This document shows positions 46,119-58,505 of a stretch of 64,000 bases of DNA, one piece after another. The stretch is taken from contig NZ_JACSQK010000002.1 of the NCBI RefSeq assembly GCF_014836675.1, positions 124,001 through 188,000 on the forward strand, read 5' to 3'. The DNA comes from Comamonas avium (GTDB lineage: Bacteria > Pseudomonadota > Gammaproteobacteria > Burkholderiales > Burkholderiaceae_C). Positions within the stretch are counted from its first letter, which is position 1, and every line of letters starts with the position of its first letter. The position numbers were made by a program, and so were the translations under genes. The notes below the pieces were generated by a model. That model made no database searches and was not told where the DNA came from. It worked only from the letters and a program-made list of their open reading frames with translations.

Positions 46119-47849
46119 TTACTTCTTCTTGGCTTTGACGTCCGTCACCGCAGCGTCAGCCTTCTTGAAGCTGGGCAGATTGAACTGCGGGGGCACGCCC
46201 ATGCGGGTGTTGATGACCCATTGCTGTGCAATCGACAAGATGTTGTTGGTCAGCCAGTACAGCACCAGACCAGCAGGGAACATGAAGAACATGACACTGA
46301 AAATCAGGGGCATGAACCACATCATCTTGGCTTGCATCGGGTCTGGTGGCACAGGGTTCAGTGCGGTTTGCAGCAGCGAAGACGCAGTCATCAGCAGCGG
46401 CAAGACATAGAAGGGGTCCTTGGCCGACAGGTCAGTGATCCACAAGATCCATGGTGCGTGGCGAATTTCGACCGACGACAGCAGCACCCAGTACAAGGCG
46501 ATGAACACGGGGATCTGGATCATGATGGGGAAGCAACCGCCCATGGGGTTGACCTTCTCCTCACGGTAGATGCGCATCATCTCCTGCTGCATCTGCTGGG
46601 GGTTGCCCTTCAGACGCTCGCGCATTTCCATGATCTTGGGGTTGATGGCCTTCATCTTGGCCATCGAGCCGTAGGCCTTGGCGTTCAACCAGTAGAACAA
46701 GATCTTCAGGAACAGCACCAGACCAACGATCGACCAGCCCCAGTTGCCCAAGATGCCATGGATCTTGTCCAGCAGCCAGTACAGCGGCTTGGCCAAAATG
46801 GTCAGCCAGCCATAGTCCTTGACCAGCTCCAGACCGGGAGCCAGCGACTCCAGTGTCTTTTCCAGTTGCGGGCCTGCAAACAGGCGGGCTTCAACGGCCT
46901 TGGTCTCGCCAGGCTGCAACGTGCCCAAAGGCGTGATCATGCCGGCGGCGTACAGGTTCTCGCCCACCTTGCGCGCATAGTTGTCGCGCTGAATGCCGTC
47001 ACCCAGCAACCAGGCGCTGGCAAAGTAGTGCTGCACCATGGCCACATAGCCGCTGGTGGCAGTCTTTTCAAACTTGGCCTTGTCCTTGTCGATGTCCTTG
47101 AACTCCACCTTCTGGTACTTGGCCGTATCGGTGTAGATAGCAGGGCCGGTGAAGGTTGAGTAAAAAGCATTGCCGCCATCCACTGCATTGCCGTCACGCA
47201 GCAATTGCAGATACAGCTGGGGCGTAATTGCGGTGGCACCGGCGTTCACCACATCGTGCTTCACCGCAATGTCATAAGCGCCGCGCTTGACGGTGAATGT
47301 CTTGACCAGCTTGACGCCATCTTGCACGGGCGACTCAAAACGCACTTGCAGTTCGTTTTGTCCGTCTTTGAGCTCTCGCTCACCGGGCTGCACGGTCATC
47401 ACGGTCTTGTGGGTGGGGTAATTGCCACCAATCAGACCGGTTTGTGCCTGGTACACACGCTGTGTGCTGTCGTCAAACAGCACAAATGGCTGGGACTTGT
47501 CTGCGTCGCTGCCGTACTTGAGCAGCTCTGCATGCACCAGTGCACCGCCCTGGCCATCAAAGGTCAGGCGCATCACATCGGTGGTAACAGTCACTTTTTC
47601 CTGTGCCACGGGGGCTGCATCTGCAACGCCCGGCACATTGCTGGCCAGCACATCGGCAGTGGCAGTCGCGGCGGTCAGGGCATCAGGCACATCCGCAGGC
47701 TTGCTCTCGGCAGGCGCAGTGGCCGTGGCTTTGGGCGCCGAAGGGAAGAACGTGGCTGGTTTGCCATTGTGGATTTGCCATTGGTCCCACAGCAAAACCA
47801 TGGAAAAGCCAAATATCACCCACAAAATGGTGCGGCGAATGTCGTTCAT
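46119..47849 (-). CDS. yidC: Membrane protein insertase YidC
   Basis: 576 residues. N-terminal helix (about 6-23), a large periplasmic beta domain (about 85-340), then the five-helix insertase core (about 360-560) with the conserved hydrophilic-groove Arg region (FPIMIQIPVFIALYW) and a basic C-terminus (KAKKK). It overlaps yidD by four bases. Part of the standard rpmH-rnpA-yidD-yidC-mnmE series beside the origin. Confidence 0.97.
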   Translation of the reverse strand: MNDIRRTILWVIFGFSMVLLWDQWQIHNGKPATFFPSAPKATATAPAESKPADVPDALTAATATADVLASNVPGVADAAPVAQEKVTVTTDVMRLTFDGQGGALVHAELLKYGSDADKSQPFVLFDDSTQRVYQAQTGLIGGNYPTHKTVMTVQPGERELKDGQNELQVRFESPVQDGVKLVKTFTVKRGAYDIAVKHDVVNAGATAITPQLYLQLLRDGNAVDGGNAFYSTFTGPAIYTDTAKYQKVEFKDIDKDKAKFEKTATSGYVAMVQHYFASAWLLGDGIQRDNYARKVGENLYAAGMITPLGTLQPGETKAVEARLFAGPQLEKTLESLAPGLELVKDYGWLTILAKPLYWLLDKIHGILGNWGWSIVGLVLFLKILFYWLNAKAYGSMAKMKAINPKIMEMRERLKGNPQQMQQEMMRIYREEKVNPMGGCFPIMIQIPVFIALYWVLLSSVEIRHAPWILWITDLSAKDPFYVLPLLMTASSLLQTALNPVPPDPMQAKMMWFMPLIFSVMFFMFPAGLVLYWLTNNILSIAQQWVINTRMGVPPQFNLPSFKKADAAVTDVKAKKK

Positions 47850-48118
47850 GAAGACTTCTTTGGTGAGGAAGATGAGGTCAAACCGGTAAACAGCTTGGGC
47901 GCTTTGTCAGGCACGGGATCATGCCCGCCATCACACCACGGTTGGCAACGTACCAGTCGCCGCAGTGTCAAATAAGTGCCAGCCGCTGCACCGTGCTGCT
48001 CTAAAGCCTTCAAAGAGTAGGCCGAACAGGTCGGTTCAAAACGGCAAGCCGAGCCCAGCCATGGGCTCAAAGTGAGGCGATAGCCACGAACTAATGCCAT
48101 GAGCAGCGCCTTCACCAT
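47846..48118 (-). CDS. yidD: Membrane protein insertion efficiency factor YidD
   Basis: 90 residues. Amphipathic membrane-associated protein that helps YidC. The family motif is RFEPTCSAYSLKAL, followed by RRLVRCQPWCDGGHDPVP. ATG 48118 is preceded by AGGAT. Overlaps yidC by four bases; the rnpA stop lies only five bases upstream. Confidence 0.94.
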   Translation of the reverse strand: MVKALLMALVRGYRLTLSPWLGSACRFEPTCSAYSLKALEQHGAAAGTYLTLRRLVRCQPWCDGGHDPVPDKAPKLFTGLTSSSSPKKSS

Positions 48119-48122
48119 GGGC

Positions 48123-48650
48123 TTATCCTGCCCCCTCGACAGCCACATCTTGGGGCTGCGAGGTGTTGGCTTGCGCCACTGGTTTCGGGCTCTTGCGCCG
48201 CGTGGCGTGGGTCAACAGCTGCATCAGCTCCGCGCGCACCGCCTGCTTGAGGGGCTCTGACGTGGCACTGATGAATTGTTTGCGGTCAAACCCGGCGCGC
48301 AAGCGCACCACGTAAGCCGCTGGCGGCAAAGACTGCAGCTGGGCATCAAACTCACTGGCAACGGCATAAATTTGCCGCTTGATGCTGTGGCGCGTCACTG
48401 AGCGCTTAGCCCAGCGCTTGGGCACCAAAGGGCCCATCCACACCTGAGGCACTTTGCACCCGGGCACGACAAACAGGGCCTGCGGTGCTGGCTCTGAGAG
48501 CGTAGCACCGGGCCCTGTTGGCTCAGCGTCCTTGGCAACATCCACTTCACTGAGCACCAAGCGGTGCAAAGCAAAGTGTGCCGTCCGGGAAATGGTTCCC
48601 CCGGACATCGTCGCCTGAAATTGGGGGCGCGTTTGCAGCCGTTGCATCAC
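48123..48650 (-). CDS. rnpA: Ribonuclease P protein component RnpA
   Basis: 175 residues, longer than the ~120 usual; the extra length is in the N-terminal third and a C-terminal tail. The core RNA-binding helix is PKRWAKRSVTRHSIKRQI, where the usual RNR motif (RNxxKR) reads RHSIKR. It helps the M1 RNA process tRNA 5' ends. Confidence 0.92.
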   Translation of the reverse strand: MMQRLQTRPQFQATMSGGTISRTAHFALHRLVLSEVDVAKDAEPTGPGATLSEPAPQALFVVPGCKVPQVWMGPLVPKRWAKRSVTRHSIKRQIYAVASEFDAQLQSLPPAAYVVRLRAGFDRKQFISATSEPLKQAVRAELMQLLTHATRRKSPKPVAQANTSQPQDVAVEGAG

Positions 48651-48708
48651 AGCAAGCCCTGGCTATGCACAGGGAATGGTGTCAGGCAGTCGGCCAAGCG
48701 AGCTGACC

Positions 48709-48843
48709 TTAGACGGCCAGACGCTTACGGCCCTTGGCGCGGCGAGCGTTGATGACGGCACGGCCGCCCTTGGTCTTCATGCGCACCAGGAAACCGTGGG
48801 TGCGAGCGCGCTTGGTCTTGGAGGGTTGGTATGTACGCTTCAT
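48709..48843 (-). CDS. rpmH: 50S ribosomal protein bL34
   Basis: 44 residues: [18 protein letters not shown] at the start and [11 protein letters not shown] at the end, the standard bL34 sequence. First gene of rpmH-rnpA-yidD-yidC. It is very short but unmistakable. Confidence 0.97.
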   Translation of the reverse strand: MKRTYQPSKTKRARTHGFLVRMKTKGGRAVINARRAKGRKRLAV

Positions 48844-49190
48844 GTTCGTTCCTTGAGAAAGTTCAGTTTCTTACTGGCCTGACATCCCTCATGGATGTGC
48901 AGTACCCAATTTCCCCCCGGCCAAGCATGCCTGCAAAACGCACCTGCCACATGGCCGATGCCCGCAAATAAAAGCTTCACGCGGGGCTTATCACCCTGAA
49001 CACATTCAGGGAAACCCGAAATTATCTCAGTGTTGTGCATCTCTTGCAATGACCCTCTAAACATGGCCAAGAATAAGCCCCATGAATCGCACGCAGGAAA
49101 AGCGCGATGTATTTGTGGATAACCGTTTGAAAAGCTACAATCACAGCCCCGAAACCGTTCCTCCTATCCACAAAAAGTGCTCCCATTGAA
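48844..49190. other. Putative chromosomal origin (oriC) / dnaA-rpmH intergenic region
   Basis: 347 bases between divergent rpmH and dnaA. A consensus DnaA box in inverse orientation (TGTGGATAA) is at 49114-49122 and a near-consensus CTATCCACA at 49164-49172, facing each other about 40 bases apart. Weaker TTATC-type sites lie at about 48988 and 49021. The box number is low for a full origin, so part of oriC may lie elsewhere. The two good boxes may serve dnaA autoregulation. Confidence 0.55.
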
Positions 49191-50597
49191 ATGACAGAGG
49201 AACCCTCCAACGACGCTGGCCTAGGCCTGTGGCTGGCATGCGTTGAGCAGCTCAGCCAAGACCTGCCCGAACAACAGTTCAACACCTGGATCAAGCCTTT
49301 GACCGCCGTCGTGGCCGAAGATTTTTCCAAGGTGACGGTCTATGTGGCCAACCGCTTCAAGCTCGATTGGATTCGCGCCCAGTACGCCGCCCGCATTTCG
49401 GGGTTGCTGGAAGATTTGTACGGCCAACCAGTCACCCTGGAGTTAGCGCTTGCTCACAGAGAAAGCGTTACCCGCACTTACGTTCGCCCTTATCAGGCAG
49501 AACGCAGCTCCCCTTCAGATGCGCCCACGCTGCTGCCCGTCAGCGCCAGTGCCGAAGAGGCGTCTGCGCCCGCCTTTCGCAACCGTTTGAACTCTGCCCT
49601 GACGTTTGAAACGCTGGTAGAAGGCACCGCCAACCGCATGGCCCGCTCGGCGGCCATGCACGTGGCAGGCTCGCCCGGTCATCTGTACAACCCGCTGTTC
49701 ATTTATGGCGGAGTGGGCCTGGGCAAAACCCACTTGGTACATGCTGTGGGTAACCAGCTGCTCAAAGACAAGCCTGACGCCAAGATTCTTTACATCCACG
49801 CTGAACAATTTGTTTCAGATGTGGTCAAGGCCTACCAGCGCCGCACGTTTGATGAGTTCAAAGAACGCTATCACTCGCTCGATCTTTTGCTGATTGACGA
49901 CGTCCAGTTCTTTGCCAACAAAGACCGTACGCAAGAAGAGTTCTTTAACGCCTTTGAGGCCTTGCTGGCCAAAAAGAGCCACATCGTGATGACCTCAGAC
50001 ACCTACCCCAAGGGTCTGACCAACATCCACGAGCGCCTGGTTTCGCGTTTTGACTCTGGCCTGACGGTAGCGATTGAGCCGCCCGAGCTGGAAATGCGCG
50101 TGGCCATCCTGATCAACAAGGCCCGCGCCGAAAACGCCGAGATGCCCGAAGAAGTTGCCTTCTTCGTGGCCAAGAACGTGCGCTCCAACGTGCGTGAGCT
50201 GGAAGGCGCGCTGCGCAAGATTTTGGCTTACTCGCGCTTCAACCAAAAGGAAGTCTCCATCCAGCTGGCGCGTGAAGCGCTGCGCGATCTGCTGAGCATT
50301 CAAAACCGGCAGATCAGCGTGGAGAACATCCAGAAAACCGTGGCCGACTACTACAAGATCAAAGTGGCGGACATGTACAGCAAGAAGCGCCCAGCGTCGA
50401 TTGCCCGTCCGCGCCAGATCGCCATGTATCTGGCCAAGGAGCTGACCCAAAAGAGCCTGCCAGAGATTGGCGAGCTTTTTGGTGGCCGCGATCACACCAC
50501 GGTGCTGCACGCTGTACGCAAGATTGCGGCAGAGCGCCAGCAACTGACCGAGCTGAATCAGCAATTGCATGTGCTGGAGCAAACGCTCAAAGGCTGA
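49191..50597 (+). CDS. dnaA: Chromosomal replication initiator DnaA
   Basis: 468 residues. Domain I (1-~80, [20 protein letters not shown]), a variable linker, AAA+ domain III with Walker [10 protein letters not shown] and Walker [11 protein letters not shown], and DNA-binding domain IV with [15 protein letters not shown]. Binds DnaA boxes upstream and melts the origin. First gene of dnaA-dnaN-gyrB. Confidence 0.97.
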   Translation: MTEEPSNDAGLGLWLACVEQLSQDLPEQQFNTWIKPLTAVVAEDFSKVTVYVANRFKLDWIRAQYAARISGLLEDLYGQPVTLELALAHRESVTRTYVRPYQAERSSPSDAPTLLPVSASAEEASAPAFRNRLNSALTFETLVEGTANRMARSAAMHVAGSPGHLYNPLFIYGGVGLGKTHLVHAVGNQLLKDKPDAKILYIHAEQFVSDVVKAYQRRTFDEFKERYHSLDLLLIDDVQFFANKDRTQEEFFNAFEALLAKKSHIVMTSDTYPKGLTNIHERLVSRFDSGLTVAIEPPELEMRVAILINKARAENAEMPEEVAFFVAKNVRSNVRELEGALRKILAYSRFNQKEVSIQLAREALRDLLSIQNRQISVENIQKTVADYYKIKVADMYSKKRPASIARPRQIAMYLAKELTQKSLPEIGELFGGRDHTTVLHAVRKIAAERQQLTELNQQLHVLEQTLKG

Positions 50598-50727
50598 TGG
50601 ATTTTCCCCTCGCCCGGCTCCAGCCTTGCGGAGCAAAATGAGGGGGTTTGAGTGGCACGAGGGGGCGTGAGAAGATGCGCCGCCACTCATTCCTAAAGAG
50701 ACCCGCTACTGAAACATAGAGGTTGAC

Positions 50728-51849
50728 ATGATCGTCCTGAAAGCCACACAAGACAAAGTTCTCGCGGTCCTGCAATCGGTGTCCGGCATCGTTGAGCGCC
50801 GTCACACCTTGCCCATTTTGGCAAACGTACTGGTCAAAAAGACCGGCAACGCCTTGCAGTTCACCACCAGTGACCTGGAAATCCAGATCCGCACCACTGC
50901 CGAGCTGGGCGGTGACACGGGCGATTTCTCCACCACCATCGGTGCCCGCAAACTGATCGATATCTTGAAGACCATGCCTGGCGACCAGACCGTGTCGCTG
51001 GAGTCACAGCAAAGCAAGATGATCTTGAAAGGTGGCAAAAGCCGCTTCACCATGCAGTCGCTGCCCGCAGAAGACTTCCCGCTGGTGCAAGAGGCCGCCA
51101 ACTTTGGCCCCGCCTTCAGCGTGCCGCAAAAGGTGCTGAAAGACCTGATGGGCCAGGTCTCGTTTGCCATGGCTGTGCAAGACATTCGCTACTACCTCAA
51201 CGGCATCTTGTTTGTTGCCGAAGGCAACACCCTGAGCCTGGTCGCCACCGACGGCCACCGACTGGCGTTTGCCAGCTCGGAGCTGGACGTGGATGTGGGC
51301 GACAAGCAAGAAGTGATCTTGCCGCGCAAGACCGTGCTGGAGCTGCAGCGCCTGCTCAGCGATGTGGGGGGCGAGAACTCGCCGCGCATCGAGATGCAGT
51401 TTGCCAACAACCAGGCCAAGTTCACCTTTGCCGGCATGGAGTTCGTGACCAAGCTGGTCGAGGGCAAGTTCCCTGACTACAACCGCGTCATTCCTCGCAA
51501 CCACGGCAACAGCGTCACGCTGGGCCGCGCACCACTGCTGGCCAGCTTGCAGCGCACGGCCATCATGACCAGCGACAAATTCAAGGGCGTGCGCCTGACG
51601 ATCGAGCCTGGTACTTTGCGCGTGGCATCGAACAACGCCGACCAGGAAGAGGCAGTGGACGAACTCGACATCGACTACGGCGGTGACGCCATCGACATCG
51701 GCTTCAACGTAACGTACTTGCTGGACGTGCTGGCCAATATGTCGCAAGACATGGTCAAGATTGAGCTGGCCGACGGCAACAGCTCTGCACTGGTCAGCAT
51801 TCCCGGCAACGACAACTTCAAGTACGTCGTCATGCCCATGCGCATTTAA
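50728..51849 (+). CDS. dnaN: DNA polymerase III beta sliding clamp DnaN
   Basis: 373 residues, three clamp domains. Starts MIVLKATQDKVLAVLQSVSGIVERRHTLPIL and ends with the protein-binding pocket YVVMPMRI. Full length. 130 bases after dnaA. Confidence 0.97.
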   Translation: MIVLKATQDKVLAVLQSVSGIVERRHTLPILANVLVKKTGNALQFTTSDLEIQIRTTAELGGDTGDFSTTIGARKLIDILKTMPGDQTVSLESQQSKMILKGGKSRFTMQSLPAEDFPLVQEAANFGPAFSVPQKVLKDLMGQVSFAMAVQDIRYYLNGILFVAEGNTLSLVATDGHRLAFASSELDVDVGDKQEVILPRKTVLELQRLLSDVGGENSPRIEMQFANNQAKFTFAGMEFVTKLVEGKFPDYNRVIPRNHGNSVTLGRAPLLASLQRTAIMTSDKFKGVRLTIEPGTLRVASNNADQEEAVDELDIDYGGDAIDIGFNVTYLLDVLANMSQDMVKIELADGNSSALVSIPGNDNFKYVVMPMRI

Positions 51850-51896
51850 GGCGCTGGCACACCCGCCAACCAACTGGCCGATTGCGGCTAAAAAGG

Positions 51897-54584
<2,688 letters not shown>

Positions 54585-54884
54585 CCTGTAGGTTCTCATT
54601 AATCCTGCAAATATTCTCAAATATTGCAAATGAAAAAAGCCCGGCATTGCCGGGCTTTTTATTTAACGATTAATTAACCGCCAGTAATTATTAAGACATG
54701 ACTGGGGGCTGCTTAAGGCTGAGCTGAGACCTTCGCCATGGTCACGTGACCGACAGCTCTTGACCCGAAGTAGGCTTTTCGTTGCCAGATTCCCCGCCAA
54801 AAATTGTCGCTCAATGGTCTTGGATGAGCCGGCTCGTCTCTCTTTCGGGCTGGCACAAGGCCTTTGAGCTTCTTGCATAAGCTG
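54585..54884. other. Junction between gyrB and the accessory region
   Basis: 300 bases: the gyrB terminator, then A/T-rich sequence (TTTAACGATTAATTAACC near 54663) and sequence without a supported gene up to the stop of the SMC-like gene. No direct repeat of gyrB-end sequence is obvious. This is the probable border between core chromosome and acquired DNA. Confidence 0.5.
54632..54663 (+). terminator. Terminator of gyrB
   Basis: AAAGCCCGGCA-T-TGCCGGGCTTT hairpin with T run, about 50 bases after the gyrB stop. Confidence 0.9.
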
Positions 54885-57800
54885 TTATGCGGAAATTTCT
54901 GACACCATTGGACCGTCTGCACCAATAGCTTGAAAGCGGTAGAACTTAGCGGCCGCCCCCATGTGACGAAACTTATGCCGAGCAAGCTGCAACAGCTTCT
55001 CGTCGCAAGTAGAGATGACGAACTGCCGTTCGCCTTCCGAAGAACTCTGCAATCCAAGAATTAAATCCAGTAGGGCATACGTATTCAGATCGTCGAAGTG
55101 AGTGACCGGGTCATCCATCATGATGGACGAGAAGCCCGACCAGGTCTGCGAACTGCAGGCGGTGAGGAATAGGCCCAGAACGAGGGTCTGCACCTGCGAC
55201 TGGCTGAAAAAGTCTGTCGGCCGCAGCGTCTCTCCCTTGCGATGGATGCGGATGCCGATGGTCGAATCCTTGCTGGAGACCTCAATGTCACCGAAGCCAT
55301 AGACCGGACGAAGCCGCTGTTGAATGACGGCTGTCCTCGGTCCATACTCGGTGATGAAGTGCTCCGTTGCGAAGGCTTGTTGCGTGCTGAGAAGCTTCTT
55401 GACCTCAGCAAAATACTCGATCCATGGCTGAACTTTCTGCGCGCGGGCAGTTGCTTCCTGAACCACCGTCTCGTTGGCAAGAATGCGCTTGCGGATATTC
55501 TCGAAAGCAGCGGATGTTGCGGCGGTGTCAACGGCAACCTCCAATTCCGCAACGCGGTTTCGCAGCACTAACGCGGAGGCCTCGCGTGCCGCGGCGATTT
55601 CCACTTGTTTACGGAGCTCCTCCGGCGAAACCGCACGGTCAAACTTTGCAGCTCTCAGCTCCGACAGGACCGACTGAACGTGGACTTGATGCCTAGTCCA
55701 AGCTTGATTTGCCTGCTGGTGGCTAGTTCGAGCGGCTGTAACGGCCGCCTTTGCTGCCGCCTGGACTGCCTTCTGACGGTCGACCTGCTCGTTCGCCAAT
55801 TGAGCTGCAGAACTCGTCGACACCATTTGTTCTTCTGTGGCGTGCCTCGCATCTGTCAGTGCCTGTAGGCTGCTTGCGAGGTTGATTGAGCCTCGATTGG
55901 CGTCATTGAGCAACTCAGTCAGGCGCTTCTGTGTATCGTTCAGTGCTGATTCGGTGGCCTGCTTCTGCTCGTCGAGTGCTTGATAGCCCGCCTGGGCAGA
56001 TGCGAGTGCGGTTTCAGCCGTTTCTAGCAATTGCTTCGCAGAGCCGACGGCCCCCGCCGCGTTCAGCTCGTCCTCATGAATTTCGATATTGAGGCTCTGC
56101 ACCTGCTGCGGTGTTTCACTGGTTAGCGAAAGCCCAGCTGAGCTCAGCGATGCCTGGTAGTTCGCGCGCTGTTTCTCCAATTGCGACCGCTGCATCTGTG
56201 CACGAGTGAACAGCATCTCCTCCTGCTTTACCCGCTCTGCGAGTGTCTCTCGCTGGCCTACGAGCGTCTGAAATGTCGCCCGCTGCATCGCTGCAACCTC
56301 GCTCAACTGGACGACGCGGTCGCCCTGCTGCATTCGCCGGTCGATAGCTGCCAACAGGCCTTCCGTACTTCCATGGTCGTGTCCGCACAGTTGGCAATTT
56401 GGTCCATCCACATGGCCCCGAAGCTCTGAGATGAGCTCCTTGAGCCTCGAGCCGCTGGTTCTGGCCTCCGCAAGCTCCCGCTCTGCCTGTGCGACCAAGA
56501 ATTCCTGAGAATGTTCGGCCCGCTGGGCCTCTCCGAATTGCCTGCGTAGCTCCTCGATTGAGGCCTGAAATTGCGTCTCTGCGTTCAACAACTCTACGAA
56601 GGTGGGCGCAGCCTGTTCCCACGCTACGGAGATGTCCATAAGCGATTGGAAGCGAAGTCGCTTCTCCGATGCGGCCTTGAATGCGGTCTCGGCCCGTTGG
56701 ACCGACGCTGCGGCTTCACGTTGAGCGGCTCGCGCTTGCTCCAGGGTAGTCCGTTGTTGGCTCACCTGCGAGGACAGTGTCGCCAGCCTCGCTGCGAGGC
56801 TCTGAGCCTGGCTTGTCCGCTCTTGGTACTCGGGCTGGACCGACACAGCCCAGGTGAGCCAGTCACGCCGAAGTTGAAAGCCCTGTTCCTGGGTCTTTAG
56901 CTGCGCCAATCGGCTAGACAAGGCGCCAAGGAGTTCTGACGCCTCCTTCTCGTGCGTTTCAGCCTGCTGCAGTTGGGCCTGCCGCTCAGTCAGTTGAGCT
57001 TGCATCGGCTCAAGTTGCCCGCGAAGGGTGTCCAGTGTCCCGATCTGCTCAATGGCGCGCGACAGCGCCGCCCGCCAAGCGATTGCCTCGGCCACCGCGG
57101 CATCCAGCATGGCCCGCAGGCCTCGAGTGTCGCGTGACGCAATCCCAGAGATGTCGAAACCGGCGGTTGAGATTGCTTCCGTCAGAACGGAGAAGCGGGC
57201 ATCCAGCGCTTCTAAGGAGGTATCCGAGGCAGCAAGCCCCTCCAGACGCTCCAGTTCCTTACGCTCATGCGAGATGTCCTGCTGGGCATTGGCTATGTCA
57301 CTGATCGCCTTAGCGTGTTCTTGCACTGCGAGCTTCAGCACGTCCTCAGTCTTCTTGAGGCCACTCGCATAGTCCTCGAAAGCGAGCATTCGTGAGACAA
57401 GATCTGACGATAACTCGCACTTTGACGCCACGTCCTGCGTGAGTTCTTGGTTCTCCTGACTGAACAGGTGGGTTGCCCGAAAAAGGTCCACCAGGCTGTC
57501 TACTCGGTCAGCGCCCGGAGTCGTCCCCCCGGTTAGCAAACTGAGGACCTCCTTGCGTGGTGTGGCCTTCCCGTTAACCAAGGCGTTGTTTTGATCAGCA
57601 AGATTGCGAGTTATGACATGCGTCTTGCCTTCCCGCTCGATCGTTAGTGAGACCTCGGTGGGTTCGCTCTGACTATCGAGGTGCTTGGCGACTCGGGCTA
57701 ATCCGCCTGGTGCTCTGGTGAGGCGACCAACCCCACCGGTGACGACAAAGTCGAGAGCATCGAAGAACGATGTCTTCCCGAAGCCATTGGGACCGTAGAG

Positions 57801-58505
57801 TATGGTCACTGCTGAGCCGAGTTCGAACACCTTCTTCGTTCGATAGGCTCGAAAGTTTTGGATGGTGATGGACTTCAGGGTGGCTTGAGCCCTGTCGTCC
57901 ACGACCTCGGCAATCGCGCTGGGGCTTGGTGCTGACCGCAGAGCTTCAGGAGGACCGTAGGTGCCAGCAACACATTCGGTCAGGATTTTCGAGGCGCTAC
58001 TAGTCAACGGCACCACGAGCGCCTTAGCAAGTTCTGCCTTGAGATTGCGCTGACGAAGCAGAGTCTGGGCAGACGGCGGCCTTGTCTGGACTCCTGGGGT
58101 GATGGGCGAAAGAGGAAGAAAGGGAAGTCTGGCCAAGTTGTCGGCTAAGGCGCCATTAAGACGAACGACGTACTTCCTGCAGAAGTACACGTCGACTTCC
58201 ACGCGGGAGCAGAAATCTGGGTCCACAGCCGCGTCCGCAGGGAGGCAATACACGAACGCCACGTCCTTCGTCGACCACTGTGCGCTGTTCTTCAAGTAGT
58301 GTCTCTTGAAGGCTTCATATAGCGGCTGATAGTCGGTTTGGTCACCGACCGCGAAGGCGGTTAGCGCATGCTGACGCAACATCACCACCACGGGCAGGTA
58401 GCCATCCAGCAAGACTACTTCGGAAAACGTCGCTCCCTTGATGAGGTTCGCCAAAGTGGACTGCAGTTCTTCCGGCAGACCAAAAATTTCAGGAGAGCTT
58501 TGCAT
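54885..58505 (-). CDS. SMC/Rad50-like ABC ATPase with zinc hook, putative defence-system component
   Basis: 1206 residues. The N-terminal ~215 residues (with a VDVYFCRKYVVRL strand) are a domain I do not recognise. The ATPase begins near 218: Walker A GPNGFGKT at 237-245 (Lys 244). A long coiled-coil region (about 380-1070) is split by a CxxC zinc hook, Cys704 and Cys707, in NCQLCGHDHG. The C-terminal half has a signature-like FSQSQVQ (about 1097-1103), Walker B IMMDDP (Asp1131, Asp1132) and D-loop HFDD. Where many relatives have STHDE, the H-loop reads STCDE (Cys1167). The start overlaps the nitrilase-like gene by 17 bases; AGAGG precedes it. Resembles the SMC subunit of Lamassu-type systems by architecture; that link is inference. 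Confidence 0.82.
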   Translation of the reverse strand: MQSSPEIFGLPEELQSTLANLIKGATFSEVVLLDGYLPVVVMLRQHALTAFAVGDQTDYQPLYEAFKRHYLKNSAQWSTKDVAFVYCLPADAAVDPDFCSRVEVDVYFCRKYVVRLNGALADNLARLPFLPLSPITPGVQTRPPSAQTLLRQRNLKAELAKALVVPLTSSASKILTECVAGTYGPPEALRSAPSPSAIAEVVDDRAQATLKSITIQNFRAYRTKKVFELGSAVTILYGPNGFGKTSFFDALDFVVTGGVGRLTRAPGGLARVAKHLDSQSEPTEVSLTIEREGKTHVITRNLADQNNALVNGKATPRKEVLSLLTGGTTPGADRVDSLVDLFRATHLFSQENQELTQDVASKCELSSDLVSRMLAFEDYASGLKKTEDVLKLAVQEHAKAISDIANAQQDISHERKELERLEGLAASDTSLEALDARFSVLTEAISTAGFDISGIASRDTRGLRAMLDAAVAEAIAWRAALSRAIEQIGTLDTLRGQLEPMQAQLTERQAQLQQAETHEKEASELLGALSSRLAQLKTQEQGFQLRRDWLTWAVSVQPEYQERTSQAQSLAARLATLSSQVSQQRTTLEQARAAQREAAASVQRAETAFKAASEKRLRFQSLMDISVAWEQAAPTFVELLNAETQFQASIEELRRQFGEAQRAEHSQEFLVAQAERELAEARTSGSRLKELISELRGHVDGPNCQLCGHDHGSTEGLLAAIDRRMQQGDRVVQLSEVAAMQRATFQTLVGQRETLAERVKQEEMLFTRAQMQRSQLEKQRANYQASLSSAGLSLTSETPQQVQSLNIEIHEDELNAAGAVGSAKQLLETAETALASAQAGYQALDEQKQATESALNDTQKRLTELLNDANRGSINLASSLQALTDARHATEEQMVSTSSAAQLANEQVDRQKAVQAAAKAAVTAARTSHQQANQAWTRHQVHVQSVLSELRAAKFDRAVSPEELRKQVEIAAAREASALVLRNRVAELEVAVDTAATSAAFENIRKRILANETVVQEATARAQKVQPWIEYFAEVKKLLSTQQAFATEHFITEYGPRTAVIQQRLRPVYGFGDIEVSSKDSTIGIRIHRKGETLRPTDFFSQSQVQTLVLGLFLTACSSQTWSGFSSIMMDDPVTHFDDLNTYALLDLILGLQSSSEGERQFVISTCDEKLLQLARHKFRHMGAAAKFYRFQAIGADGPMVSEISA

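Noticed and set aside
54585-54700. Integrase-type attachment site duplicating the gyrB end
   Set aside because: No integrase gene and no second copy of the gyrB terminal sequence is visible in the window.
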